From Thozetella sp. PMI_491 (lineage: Eukaryota; Ascomycota; Sordariomycetes; Chaetosphaeriales; Chaetosphaeriaceae): 64,000 bases of DNA. The stretch is from the NCBI GenBank assembly GCA_021432635.1, contig MU270101.1, forward strand, positions 124,001 through 188,000, read 5' to 3'. The position numbers were made by a program, and so were the translations under genes. The notes under the pieces were generated by a model. It worked only from the letters and a program-made list of their open reading frames with translations, searched no databases and was not told the DNA's origin. Below are positions 1 to 11,462 of this stretch, one piece after another; positions within the stretch are counted from its first letter, which is position 1; every line of letters begins with the position of its first letter.

Positions 1-802
1 CGTTCAGACTGTTGATCTTGCCCTCAAGCATCCCCAAAGCGTCTGATCCAAGTACAATACGCAGCTCAGACTGCATTGCGCCACATACACCGGTTCCTGT
101 AGCGAGCTCGAAGAGACACTGGGCTGCCTTTGCTGGATCCCCCGTCTGCTTCCCGTGTGACCCGGCCATCATACCGGCCAGGTCGATGTAGCCCTCGATC
201 GGTGGCAGGCTAATCTTACCTTCCGCTGCGTCGGCAAGAAATGATGTGCGAAGATAGCCCGGCTCGACCGCGTGAACCCGAATGCCCAAGTCCTGGAGCT
301 CGTTGTACAGCCCCTCGGTGAGTAACTCGACGGCCCCTTTGCTTGCGGCGTAGAGCGGTGCTCCTTTCATAGGCAGGAAGGTAATCGAACTTGATATCTG
401 CACGATGACACCGGATTTACGGGCCCGCATGTGAGGGATGGCGGCTTTGGTGAAGTTGAATAGGCCGAAGAAGTTTATGTCGAACTGGTAGCGCGCGTCG
501 GCCTCGGTCACCTGCTCCACTGCGCCAGCCATGCCGAAGCCGGCATTGTTCACGAGCACATCGATCTGCCCGTGGCGCCTTACGGCTTGGTCAACGGCGG
601 CGGTGATGTTAGCTGCGGGTGCGTTGATCTCAATCTCTATGAGGTCTGCGTTGGGCTCGTCCTTGAGCGACTGGGGAAACTTGGATAACGTGCGTGCCGT
701 AGCTACGACGGTATGCCCATTAGACAAGGCGTGTTTGGCAATAGCCAGGCCCAGTCCCGCGTTGGCTCCGGTAATGAACCAAACAAGCTTTGGCGACGAC
801 AT
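1..802 (-). CDS. Short-chain dehydrogenase/reductase, C-terminus beyond the window edge
   Basis: A classical SDR, an NAD(P)-dependent oxidoreductase with a Rossmann fold. 267 residues are visible, starting at the ATG at 802 and running uninterrupted off the left edge. Seen: cofactor loop TGANAGLG at residues 11-18, NNAG at 85-88, the catalytic serine in the ISSS stretch near 138, and the Tyr-xxx-Lys pair in YAASK at 151-155. All core residues are present, so an active enzyme is likely. The motif after the catalytic Lys (VEPGYLRT) also fits classical SDRs. The substrate cannot be told from sequence; family members act on steroids, lipids, polyols or secondary metabolites. It is divergent from the Zn2Cys6 regulator that starts at 1331, so the 528-bp gap between them may be a shared promoter. 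Confidence 0.9.
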   Translation of the reverse strand, partial: MSSPKLVWFITGANAGLGLAIAKHALSNGHTVVATARTLSKFPQSLKDEPNADLIEIEINAPAANITAAVDQAVRRHGQIDVLVNNAGFGMAGAVEQVTEADARYQFDINFFGLFNFTKAAIPHMRARKSGVIVQISSSITFLPMKGAPLYAASKGAVELLTEGLYNELQDLGIRVHAVEPGYLRTSFLADAAEGKISLPPIEGYIDLAGMMAGSHGKQTGDPAKAAQCLFELATGTGVCGAMQSELRIVLGSDALGMLEGKINSLN

Positions 803-1330
803 TGTATCTGTGTATAACTGGTGACATATATCCCTTGGCTGGGGCTTGGCGGTGTGATATCGAGAGAACAGAGCTTCAGAGGAAGGTTGAATAGCGTCAT
901 TTATAGCTACAGCACATCTCGATATACAGTGAGCACTTAATGTCTAAAGTCCGCCGACCCTTGTTGACTTTCCCGATATCTTTCGGTCAATCCACGATCC
1001 CCCACTTTCCTTTAAGAGGAATGGGACGAATACTTGGATACCTAAGGTAGGTAGAAATCCCTGCATACTATGAAACTCAATGCCGAATGAGATTATACTA
1101 CATGCCCCTTGGTCTAGTGGGACATGCCGCCCTCCAGCCCAATGCCAGTAGTCATGGCGGGCCCAGATTTCACAGCCCCGGATATCCGGCGCTAAAAACC
1201 CGGCGATCGGACACCTGCTCAGGCCGACAAGTGGAGACGATCGGACGCTAATCGAATTTCCCGCATTATTTCGGCCTTAACATAGCTAATCCAACCTCAC
1301 CTCTGGCCAGGTCTGCTTTTAGGAATCCCC
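803..1330. other. Divergent intergenic region
   Basis: 528 bp between an SDR on the minus strand and a regulator on the plus strand. It holds a TACCTAGGTA-like stretch at about 1040-1054. No coding signal was seen. Confidence 0.5.
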
Positions 1331-3536
1331 ATGGACGCAACGATGCCAGCCTACGAGAAGCGTCGCCGAGGCAGGCCGACCCTGTCTTGTACTGAATGCA
1401 AGCGAAGGAAACAGAAATGCGATAAGCAATGGCCCTGCGGCCACTGCCAGGGACGGAGGATGGGACACCGATGCGAATTCGAGGCAGCGCCATACTCCCA
1501 AACCAAGAAGCAGTCGGTCTTCCTCAAGCCCTCGCACGCTAGTAATTATCTGGCCTGACCCCGTATGCCAAAACAGACAAATACCTAAAGCCGCTGGAGC
1601 TGGACCCTCATCTGAGGGCCGCAATCCGCCCGACCCACCGGCCTCCTGTGCCGCAGAGGGGATACAGGAGGCTTTCATAGCGCTAAAGGCTCTAGGTTAT
1701 GTTGAGAATAACCCGTTACGTGCATCACAGGTACTTCTATCCGCTTAAATATGCTTCGCAGTCACCTATATCCCCGGGTCAATCTAACATAATCTACCCC
1801 CTCTTTCCAGATCGGTCGCCAGCCAGTATCTTCCCACCTGCAAATCTCGGAAAAGATTCGGGAGGCTTTACGAACCGTGCCTCCAAGACCATATGCCGAC
1901 TTGTTAGTTAAGTCTTTCTTTGACCATCTAAATTACCATTACGGCGTGGTCCACGAAGAGTCGTTCTTAGAATCCTATCTAGAGTGGTGGTCATGCCGAC
2001 AACATTCGGAACGAACCGAATCCTCCACCACCTCAAGTATTGCCTTTACGTGCCTGATGTTACAAATATGCGCAAGCGCTGCCCAGTCTCTCCCTACGTG
2101 GCTCCAGGACAAGATCGAAGTCGAACTTGGGGACGAGGCCAGCGAAATGAGCCTGCGCTACCGCGAAGCTGCAGAAACGTTGTGTGATTTCATCCCGCCT
2201 GGCGAGGCTGGCGTAACAAAGGTGCAGCAAATGGTGCTGGATACCGCGTGGCTAAAGACTGAGGCTTCTCTCGTCAAGGCATGGCACGTGCTTGCCAAAG
2301 CGGCCAGAGAAGCCCAGGAAATCGGTACGTCTCGACGCTTGTAGTTTGCGACGACTTATATCCCAATTACCTGCATAATTGACTAAATCTTTCCATTTAG
2401 GGATGCATTTAGATGATCCAATACAAGGAATAAGTTCTTTAGAGAGGGATATGAGGCGCAGATTATGGTACACCATCGTCACCTGGGACAAGTACGTCGC
2501 ACTGATCTGAAGCTTTCCAAACGCGTCCCGAGTTACGAGCTTGGCTACGTGAGACTGGGACCACTAATTATGTGTAACCAACAGCTATGCGACTACTGTG
2601 CTTGGGAGGCCACCTATCCTCTTAGAGCACTCGAGCGGAACCCCTCCCAACCCTCGGATGGATCTACTTGGGACTAGTGACGATATTCCATCCTCTACGG
2701 CCGTCTTATTGCTGGAGCACGGACTCTCTGTTAAGCTTCGCGAGCTGTTCACGGCTGGGGATGACGACACCCGTGTTTCGTTCATTAAAGAATGGATGGC
2801 ATCCCTCCCCCTCATCTTCCGGCCCGATACCCCGGACACCACGGAGAACCGTAAATACCATCCTCGCCTAGTGTTTCAACGGCTAAGACTTCATGCATTG
2901 GGCTATATGACAGCTCTCACATACCTACAGAAATACTTGAATCCTTTCGACACGAGCCATCCCAGCACATACCACCCAACCCAGCCCGAGTTGGAGAAAT
3001 TGGGGCATGCTATTGATTTCGCGCTCAAGCTTATTGCAACGGTCAACGACGCATTTGAATACTGCACCGCAGAGAGGGCAAAGTATTTTGTGGTGTCATT
3101 CAGCCCCTTTCATGTTGCCTCGCTGCTGTCCTCGGCGCTGCTTCGTGATAGCAACCGCAAGCTGCCCAGGCGGCTCGAGATTATCGGCGCAGTCGGGCAG
3201 GCGCTACATATTCTCCATCGGCTCCGACGACTTACCAAGCTGGGCGACACGGCATGTAGTGTGCTGTCGCGCTTAGTGAATTTGTTGTGTCTATCAGATG
3301 ATGAAAGAGATGCTCTAGAGCGAGCGAAGAGCCATGAGCCTGTAGTCTCATATTCCAAAGGCAGTCCGGCGCACTGCACAGACGAAGATATAAATATCGG
3401 CCTGCCTGAGGCTATGCCCACAGCTGGTGCAGAGTGGGATGGTGATTCTCTTGCCCTTGACCTTCCTTTTTATGTTTCGGATCCTATTTGGGAGTGGGAG
3501 GCCATAGGAATCGAACCAGTTGGTTTCTATCAATAA
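1331..3536 (+). CDS. Zn2Cys6 fungal-specific transcription factor
   Basis: Predicted nuclear activator or repressor of 635 residues. Model: join(1331..1541,1591..1730,1811..2324,2401..2491,2585..3536); all four introns are GT-AG and every joint keeps frame. Residues 20-48 carry the six zinc-binding cysteines (C20, C23, C30, C36, C39, C48), preceded by a basic RRRGRP stretch. The middle homology region follows, with the typical RRRLWYTIVTWDN and LGRPPIL segments contributed by exons 4 and 5. That match supports the intron at 2492-2584. Exon 1 to 2 joining (49-nt intron) is the least certain, but it restores a continuous frame. The target is unknown. Its divergent neighbour, the SDR ending the left edge, is the most natural candidate target. 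An in-frame ATG four codons downstream could also serve as the start. Confidence 0.85.
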
Positions 3537-4246
3537 GGTTACGAGTTTACGGCACACCAAATGGACTGCTGGCTGGCCATGGCCGGAAAATGGGATACGG
3601 GAACGAAGTGCGAGTGGTGCATACCGATCGTCCCCTATTATGGCCGACTATTGGGCCTTGTAGAGCGTGTTATTCTTACGAGCCTTGCGTGGTAGCGTGC
3701 CTGGTAGCTAACATTAAGAGCCTTTCGCTTCCAGCACACCTTTAACCACGTCCTTTAGACTACGTAGTTTTTGGTTGAGCCGCAGCGTTAAATGCCTCTC
3801 CCTACCTCAAGTTCCCTACTTGCCTCGAGCTAGCATATTAACGGGCTCGTCACGTGGTTCATCCAGCCAAAAGACTCCAGTAAACAACAGTTTCGACCGC
3901 CCACCAAAAAGTTTACCCAGCTGGCTACGTTGGGCTCTAATTTCCTACACAGCGCTGTATAGATGGGATACTAGGTTACTCTTGATATCCATGCCTTTAT
4001 AGGTCTTGAACCATCTTCTCAAGATACCTACATACATGCAATTACGCGATGCTCCCCCACCCCTGCGTCTAAGGTAGCACCCGTAGGACAGTCTAAGCCT
4101 AAGTCGGCCATTCACCTCTAGATAGTGGGCCTGAGGGCCACGCGGACCCGGCAATAACGGAAGGCAACGAGTTTTGTTTTTCGGGCCCGGTTTGACCTCA
4201 AGCCACATTCTCTATCGGCCGACCTCGTCTGCAAGGCGTCGACGAT
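3537..4246. other. Intergenic region
   Basis: 710 bp between two plus-strand genes. Several short open frames exist, but none has a domain or splice pattern I recognise. Confidence 0.4.
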
Positions 4247-5120
4247 ATGGCGTGTCCATCTTGGGCTACAGCAGTCGCGCTGCTGTTTCTTGGTATGCTA
4301 AAGACGCATCTCGTCTCAGCGCAATCACTCCCGACGCCAGTCATCTGCGAAGACACTATTGATGGCAGCCCCCCCTTCAACTCGAACAACGTGCCCTGTC
4401 TGCTCGGCTGCGGCACACCGCTCACGCATGCCACCGCCAGCCTGCTGCCTGGCTCTGTAAACGAGACCGACATACCATACTGCCAGCTCAATTGCGTGCA
4501 CAAGAGCGCGACGCCGGCTGAGTCGGCCGCCGCTCCCGGCTGCTACCAGGCATGCAAGGCCCACAACCAGGCCACGCCCGAGAACATCGGGTGGTGCATG
4601 TACTGGTGTGTCGATGGTTTCCAGGAAGTCGCTTCGACCAGCTGTGTCCCGTCTCTCAGATATGGCTCGACCATTACAACGGTGATAGGGGACCAGACCG
4701 TGACCGTGGCTCGTACGTGTAAACTGAGCATATAAATGCGAGAGTATTCACCACTGACTTAACTGCGTAGCTTTCACTGAACCGGCGGAATGGCAGAGTT
4801 GGTATGCCACCCAGACGGTGCTCTCTAGGGCAAGCGACCAAGCAAAGCAAACAAGCTCGTCCTCGCCGGCTACAACAGCCCAGTCGGTAGGCATCGCCAG
4901 TGGCACCTCCAGCTCCACTGCAGCTCCTATTCTGTCAACCATGACTTTCACCAGCAATGGGCGGGTGATAACGGCTGTCACGACAGAAGCCCCAGCTCTC
5001 GAAACCCAGAATACGGGCACGCCTGTAAGCAGCACAACAACTGGTGAAGGATCCCGGTTGAGAATTACTTTGGTGGTAGCAAGCCTGGTTATTTGGTGCA
5101 GTCTTGTATCAGTGATGTAG
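4247..5120 (+). CDS. Cysteine-rich GPI-anchored surface protein, family not recognised
   Basis: 271 residues from join(4247..4712,4771..5120); the 58-nt intron is GTACGT...TAG. The first ~25 residues form a signal peptide ending near VSAQS. Residues up to about 130 hold ten cysteines, several in paired CxxxC arrangements, and N-glycosylation sites such as NET. After that comes a Ser/Thr-rich stalk. The protein ends in a 20-residue hydrophobic tail (LRITLVVASLVIWCSLVSVM), the usual signature for GPI attachment. The cysteine spacing does not fit CFEM (ten cysteines rather than eight) or WSC as I know them, so I give no function beyond a cell-wall or plasma-membrane surface protein. The next gene downstream is also a GPI protein. 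Confidence 0.75.
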
Positions 5121-6104
5121 ATGAAAAGGGGGGCTGGGGCTGGGCGGGAAGGCTAATTCTTTAGAACGTACATTTTACAAAGGGCTGTGAGCATCGGACA
5201 TTAATTGCGTATGGAAGGAAGAGGTCTGTCCTACTTATCGAATTTGGCGATGCAGCTATCAGCGCAGGGGAAAGACGAATGAATGAAAGCCCCGGGAGTG
5301 AATTCCAGCATTGCATGCTCTTGCTAGAAGAGATATGGGCACCGGTGCACATCGAAAAGAGGATGATCCCAGTCGACCATTGGCTTCCGCTACATGAAGT
5401 GGCGACACTCCCCAGCGAGGCATTTCGTGTTGGGTAGTGCTAACATGGCCTATCTAGGTCGTGGTCAGTGGTGCTCGCAAGACCAGTGTGACAATGGCTA
5501 TAACGTGTGATCTAACTCGTCTTTCAACAGGGATATGGATCTTTGTATGCGCTGCATTAATCGTTTAATCGTTCCGGGCTTCGACGCTTCTCTCCCGACC
5601 AAGCTGAATAACATACCATCTGCTCCGCAGAGTCAAGACATTCACCAGAGGCAACACGAGCTAGCATAACTTATCAAATAGCCGCTGCAGGCAGGCAAGG
5701 CTGAATCGGGCCGCGGCCTGAATGACCAGAAGGCCTGGCCTGCGTGTTTCGTGATAGATGGTGTGGCGGGATTGAAGCAGCGAGGATGCCATTGGCCCTT
5801 GCTTCGTCTCCCCGTGGGAATCTGCAGGGATATTTTGTATCTAAGCCGATTCCATTGGCTTATAGGTCGTGTCGTTACAGCTACCAGCAAGCTGCTCGGC
5901 AGCTGTCACCTTGTGGCCGCAAAGACGGCGTGATTTTGCTCCGACGCATGTGTCCAAGGGATTTGACCATGAACTTTACAGCTCGAACACCAGGCTTATA
6001 TAAATGCGTTGCTTGGCCGGTGCTTGGCGTGGCAAGTCTCGTGGCAGCATACGGTGGCCTATACGTCTAAAATTCTTGCCTTCCACGTTATTTAGTAGGC
6101 CAGG
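5121..6104. other. Intergenic region
   Basis: 984 bp without a convincing gene. A TATA-like element near its right end probably serves the gene at 6105. Confidence 0.4.
5997..6004 (+). promoter_or_regulatory. TATA-like element
   Basis: TATATAAA, 101-108 bp upstream of the ATG at 6105. Confidence 0.5.
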
Positions 6105-6768
6105 ATGCTATTTCGCACCCGTTGTCTAGGCTTCTTGGCGGTGTTAGGGTCCGTGTATTGCCAGGACACCTGGGGCACTACACACAACTCCAACTTCGAC
6201 ACCATCCTAAGACCTGCGTACAACGAGACTGTGTTGGGCGGTGTGCCTTACAAGATCCAATGGACAATCCCGTCGGGCGTTCCTGATGGACTAATTTCGA
6301 TTGAACTGCTTCGGGGGTCGACACAAGATCACCTAGACCACATTGCAAACCCCCCCGAGGATGGGTTCTATGTTGCCAGTACGAAATCTGTCTTTACCCG
6401 CCTTTCTTGTCACTTGCTAATACCAATGCTGCATGCTAGAGTCTATTCCCAACTCGGACCTAGAGTTTACATGGGATCCTGATCCGTACTCAAGCGGTTG
6501 GCAATGGTTTGGGCTGAACTTCACGCTTGACTCGGACCACAGCTTCTACCAGGTATCGGCTGCCTTCCAGTGGGGCGACAACCCCAACGCGACTGCGACT
6601 TATTCAACGACAACGGCGCTGCCGACCGCCTACAGCACCGCGTCGAACCCGTCGCCAACTTCGGCAAGCGCGGCGCCAACTTCCACAAACGCGGCAGGGA
6701 AGATTGCAGGAAGCGCATTTATTGGGCTGGGGGCCGTTGCACTCGCGATCGTGGGCAGGAATATTTAG
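6105..6768 (+). CDS. Kre9/Knh1-like Ser/Thr-rich GPI-anchored protein
   Basis: 200 residues from join(6105..6378,6440..6768). Seen: a signal peptide (about residues 1-19, ending VYCQ), then one domain whose ILRPAYNETVLGGVPYKIQW segment matches the N-terminal domain of the yeast Kre9/Knh1 family (Pfam PF10342). A Thr/Ser/Ala-rich stalk and a hydrophobic C-terminus (IGLGAVALAIVGRNI) consistent with a GPI signal follow. Proteins of this family sit at the cell surface and are linked to beta-1,6-glucan or wall organisation, though the biochemical role is unclear. The 61-nt intron starts GTACGA and has GCTAAT as a likely branch site. Its length is normal for the short fungal members. It lies 3' of another GPI protein. 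Confidence 0.8.
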
Positions 6769-7168
6769 CATGGCCTGTCGGTCTGCCCCTAAGTCACTTC
6801 CGTGGAAATGTTTTCCTTGGGGGATGACTGCACCCTCGGACTAAGTGATGCGGCGGGCGCGCTTGGCAGACTTGGCACTTCTATAGGCAACCTACTTGTT
6901 TTAGATAGGTACTCAAATTATTATGGTGGATGTGCTTCTGCTACAAATTTCCCTGCCTAGATTAACTAGGCAAGGACGCATGCGCGTACCAAGATAATGA
7001 TCTCACCACGTACCTATAGTTGATACGTGTGAGGACTTTATGATATGTTGCTTTTAACTTCGTACGCACACCAAAAACAGATGATCCATGGGACATGAAT
7101 ATGTCGGAATATGGCCTATCGATATTTGGACCAACACTCCTACATTCACATAATTCTGATCCTCATAA
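6769..7168. other. Gap upstream of the truncated regulator
   Basis: 400 bp where the missing 5' half of the next gene would be expected. I find no zinc-cluster motif, no in-frame ATG and no plausible splice acceptor near its right end. A TACCTA-type stretch lies at about 6887-6911. Confidence 0.5.
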
Positions 7169-8101
7169 TCTACACTTGCGACCCCACGATTGACGGCTCA
7201 GCTTGAGTCCAGGCGGCGTACCTGGTGGAGTTTGTTTTGTCTTGATACGTGGACAAGCATGACGCTTGGCCGCCCAACCTGCGGCCGATGGGACCCGAGC
7301 ACCATGAACACACAACTTCCTGCCCCTCTCTCGTCCGACGATCAGTTTGCGCTGTCGCTAAGGGCAAGTGTACAGTTTTGTCACATATGTAACCGAATTC
7401 AGCACCGCATTGCGCAGCAGAGACGAATCGATGCAGCTGAGGCACAAGCACTTGATAAAGAACTTGTCGAGTGGCATGGTTCTCTTCCAGACGTGCTGAA
7501 AAATCCAGCCTTCCCAGTAGCGCGCATGATAGTTGCACGAGAGTCCCTCAGAGGACGCTATCTCAACGCCAGGGTTATACTGTCTCGTTGTTTCTTGTTA
7601 TACAGAACTCACGATGTCAGCACCGGCGTTCTGGACGCCGTGGCACCAGAGGAGCAGATGATCAGCCTTTGCCAGATTGCCGCGATTGAGGCGATCGATA
7701 CTATAGCGCTCAATTGGACGCCTAACCGGGTCCAAGTCTGGCATACTTCGTGGCATTTGTTCCAAGCCTGCATGACCCTGCTACTCTCGATTGGCATTGC
7801 TTCGCGCGCGTTTTCGGCCGTGGCCGCAGAGTTGACGTCTGCTTGGACTGCTAACGTGGCGAAGGCGCTAGAGATATTTGCTGAGATGCGACCGCTGAGG
7901 AGAGCAACCGATCGGACGCCTGACATTATTGCCGATCTTCTGAAGGCGGTAACGCACGGGTTGGGGCGGCAGGATCTGGACATAGGCGATGGTGCCATGG
8001 GGCTGTTTGCCTGGTGGGATGAGCAGCTGACGGATGTAGACTGGAATATAGTCTTGGCGGAGAACGATATGTTTACCGACAACCTGTCCCTCGAAGCATG
8101 A
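7169..8101 (+). pseudogene. 5'-truncated fungal-specific transcription factor
   Basis: The open frame runs from a stop codon at 7166-7168 to the TGA at 8099-8101, 310 codons with no internal break. Its beginning, RRRTWWSLFCLDTWTSMTLG, is the conserved centre of the fungal-specific transcription factor domain (Pfam Fungal_trans), which normally lies hundreds of residues into the protein. The rest fits the C-terminal half of such regulators. There is no Zn2Cys6 motif, no upstream ATG in frame, and no AG acceptor close by that would join an earlier exon. I infer loss of the 5' half by deletion or rearrangement, recent enough that the remaining frame is intact. If it is expressed, for example from the ATG in MTLGRP, the product could not bind DNA through a zinc cluster. 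Confidence 0.7.
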
Positions 8102-8116
8102 GGCATGAGGCATGAG
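8096..8116. repeat. Three tandem heptamers
   Basis: Three perfect copies of GCATGAG. The first contains the stop codon of the truncated regulator. Confidence 0.9.
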
Positions 8117-8367
8117 GCTAGGAGACGAGATAGAGGTGCCAGCTGGCACAGGCAATAAATCATGAGTAGCTACGAGAAAACAAGATATACTACAAACCAC
8201 TGGATTTATGGAGCTTTGCTATAGACAAGTTGGAAATCGTTTCTCTGATTACTATGAACCAAGCCTCTTCCCGGGCAAATAATCGTGATTTAGCATAATC
8301 ACGAGCCTAGCTCGTCTCATAATGTCATTTCAACTTAAAACTCATACCATGCCTTGGCCGTCCAGAG

Positions 8368-9079
8368 TTAGAATCGCGAGCCCAGGAGATTTTGGCTCTC
8401 TGTGCCGAATGATGAGATTGCCTGCAGGGTTCCATTAACGTTCTGTCCATGCGCGCCGGCAACCTGGATGGCGGTGACGCAGCCACCGACTGGCAGGAGG
8501 AAAAGGACCAGAGCCGACTTGATGTAGGATATCTCATCGTAAAACGCGTTTACAACCACGCCCGAGAGACGCGACGTCGTTAAAGCAAGTACGTCACTGA
8601 TGTCGCGAAGAATACAGGCAGCATTCCCGATAGCAGCGATGAGCTCCGTGGTTTCATCTTGTGAGAGCGTCCCATTTTTGGCAATATCAGCGCCGAGATC
8701 TATGCCATTACCCAGTGTGAAGGAGAGGAATGCTTGCTGGATTGCAGTTGCAATATCATCTAGATTTCGGTTGATTTTTCCTTGGTCTTGTGCGAGCCCA
8801 AGAGACGACGTTGCGGTCTGGATGTCTAGAATGCGTTCATCTAGATGAATGGGAGTCAGCCGTCGGCATCGCCATGTTGTGACCAGAGAATCATAAGTAC
8901 TCACGAATCAAGGAAATTTGAGCTTGAACGGTGGAATTGAGGGTTTTTATGATCTGCGTTATTGACGAGACGGCGTCCCTCCTTTCCATCATGGAAGATT
9001 GCATATTCCCATACGGATTATGACTCTCTGTCGCAGCCAAGACCATCGTGGCCTTACCTAACATATATAGGAATTTCAT
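8368..9079 (-). CDS. Small secreted wall-associated protein, HsbA-like
   Basis: 215 residues from complement(join(8368..8840,8905..9079)); the 64-nt intron is GTGAGT...TAG. A hydrophobic N-terminus (MKFLYMLGKATMVLAA) acts as signal peptide. The body is mostly helical in composition, starting with RDAVSSITQIIKTLNSTV. This layout resembles hydrophobic-surface-binding protein A and related cell-wall galactomannoproteins (Pfam PF12296): a short protein, an early conserved helix and few cysteines. Only one or two cysteines are visible, and a moderately hydrophobic stretch (ALVLFLLPVGGCVTAIQVAG) occurs near the C-terminus. The family match is by eye and tentative; extracellular location is more certain. 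It runs in the same direction as the protease gene to its right. Confidence 0.6.
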
Positions 9080-10098
9080 TGTAGGATTGGAATGGCGTGT
9101 TAACCGGTTCGAAGCAGTGGAGATGGAAAGTAAGATTCTGTATGATAACCTGGTATACTTGATTTATGGAGAGAGAGACGTGTAGAGAGACGAGGGCGAT
9201 CGATGGCGGAATGAGGATGGCAGCATATTTATTTTCATCTCCCCCTATCAAGCTTATGTGTTCGGTAATTTCCTGACATAATTAAGCTTTCTCCATGCGG
9301 AGGTCATAGAAAATCACCTCTACCTATGGCACAATCTAAACTTTAATTTTCTTTTCAATTCTTGGTGCGCTTATTGTCTTAGTCCACCTGGCTATTGTCC
9401 TCTATCGCCCGGCATCCTCACCTACCCGACGGGATTGACATGGTGCCGTACGTCTAGACTCTGATCTGCGAGTCCATCAAAGAACTGACTGGGTGGACAT
9501 AAGTCTCGAAAAGTGGAAACATGACTCCTCCATAAGCCTGCTTTCGCCTTTTTCTCAAAGAACCGTTTTCCGGAGCTGAGCCCAGAGAGCGGAGAACGGT
9601 CCGCCCGTAAGCTTTAAAAAATCGCGCGGCGAGCAAAGAGCCGTTCGGAAAGAAAGAGAAAAAAAGGCGACTCAAAAAGAAGATCTACGATGTCCCCAGA
9701 AAGATATTTCACGCATCTCGCTTACGGCCGTTTTACCAGAATAGAGAAAGGAGGGAACTGAAGTCTTCGCAAGCTTTCCATGGTCTTTAGGTCTCGAACG
9801 TTTGGTCTTAAGACGCACTTGTAATGCTAGGAGCTTCATTATTCACGGCTTTCGCATATATTTACCTAGTACAAGGTATCGGGGAAGCACATCCTAATAG
9901 ACTAAGGTACGTAACTAAAGGGGTAAAATAGAACTATTACTCCAGCTAAGTGGACATCAATCTCATCACATTTCTATCCTAACTTGGATACGCGTCTGGT
10001 GTTTAAAAATAGCATTGATCCCAAAATGCAAACTTTATTTTAATGTCTACACCAATCTAATCTAGCAATGTGTGGAAAATTTGCAAAGCCAACGCCTT
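9080..10098. other. Intergenic region
   Basis: 1.0 kb, AT-rich in parts and purine-rich around 9640-9685. No gene was seen. Confidence 0.4.
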
Positions 10099-11462
10099 CT
10101 AGCCTAACGTCTTCTTGGCCCAGCCAAGACGCGGGGTGTTTCCATTAGACTCAAAAACCACGTATGCAGACTTGAGCGCAACGTCTCCAAAGATGGTGAT
10201 TCCAACGCTGTCGTCGGGCTGTATACTACCATAGCAATACGTGCTATTGATGGGTGCATAGTTCAAATATCTTCCAGGTATGGTGATATCGCCGCCACCA
10301 ACGGTGAAGGTGAAATCAGGGAGAGTATTCTTGCAGGGGAAGAGCCAGGCAACGTAGTCGTTGCTGTAGGTGGAGCCGCTGACAAGTGTGTAATAAGCTT
10401 TGACAACAGTAGCGGGGAACAGGTTAAGAGAGGTACCCGTGTCAGCGATGCCGCTGAACGCGGAGCTGACGTAGCTACCGGTGCCAAGCTTGTATTTATC
10501 GATAGTGAACCCCCAGAAGCCGTTACTCGAATCCACGTTGACGTAATAGATTTTTCCGGTGTACGCAGTTGTATTAATCTTGCCAAATCCGTAGGTTCCA
10601 GCTGCATCAATAGTTAACATCAGCTGTAAAGAAATGAAAGCCATGTGCGAGACCTACCGGCACCCCTCTTCAGATCTGCGGTCCACAGAGGAGAATCCAG
10701 GCTAGACTTGACATTCTCGAACCAAGTCTTCTGAGCGGCGGGCACAATTGTGTTTAGGCTGCTGAAAGCAAGGCCGAGGATGCCGTCAATATTGGTGTCG
10801 GTAATGAACTCTCCGGACACGTCGGTGGCCGCCTCGACAGCCTGGTTGGTCACACTGACGCCGCCGAGGGTAACTGTGTCCAAGTAGACGTTTCCCTTTG
10901 CGGAGCTGCCATCGCCATAGGTGATGGCCCATGAATTTCCGGTCTTCAGTCGCGAACTGTTGCTACTTGATGATTTATACGTATTATGGCCCTTGGACTG
11001 CGTAGAAGGTTGGAGGGAGCTGAAGACCCAGAGGTCGGCCGAACCGGAATCGAAATCAAGGACTACCCTCTGTGGGGGGTTCCCTATCAGGATTGGCGAA
11101 TAGTAGGTCGAATCGTAACTCTCTGGAATGGCTGCCACGGTACCAGAGGCCCGCTTATTGATTGGCGGAGTGTTCGGAGTCGAAGTGTCCGGGGTTGCGC
11201 CATCTGTGCTGGGAGCGCTAGGAATGGTGGCTGAGCCATCTAGATATGGCTTTACAATCCTCGCGAGCTGTGCTGATGGAGTCCTTCCGTACTTGACGAC
11301 CGCTTTGTACATGGCAAGGGGCCCATTGGGGACGATGTCGGAGGCAGCTTGTCTCTGTTGGACTTCGAAGTGGCCTTTGAATCCATCGGGGATCGCTACC
11401 CCGGCTGCTATAGCTAGGCTCGGAGCCAGGCCGGCCCAGAGGAGGATGTCAGTGCCAACCAT
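10099..11462 (-). CDS. Secreted pepsin-like aspartic protease (family A1)
   Basis: 435 residues from complement(join(10099..10601,10658..11462)). An N-terminal signal peptide (ILLWAGLAPSLAIAAG) is followed by a propeptide that ends near K103-R104, a likely Kex2-type cleavage site. The mature enzyme has both catalytic aspartates: D138 in FDSGSADLW and D322 in IADTGTSLNLF. It also has the flap-region motif WAITYGDGSSAKG. The ending FESNGNTPRLGWAKK is typical of A1 proteases. The 56-nt intron (GTAGGT...GCAG) was placed so that the joint reads KRGAAGTYGFG, which fits family members; a nearer AG at 10622 gives the wrong frame. It cleaves proteins outside the cell, best at acidic pH. The first motif is DSGS rather than the commoner DTGS, a tolerated variant. 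Confidence 0.9.

Noticed and set aside
1080..1130. Stretch resembling part of a tRNA (GGTCTAGTGG)
   Set aside because: No matching acceptor stem, anticodon loop or T-loop could be drawn around it.
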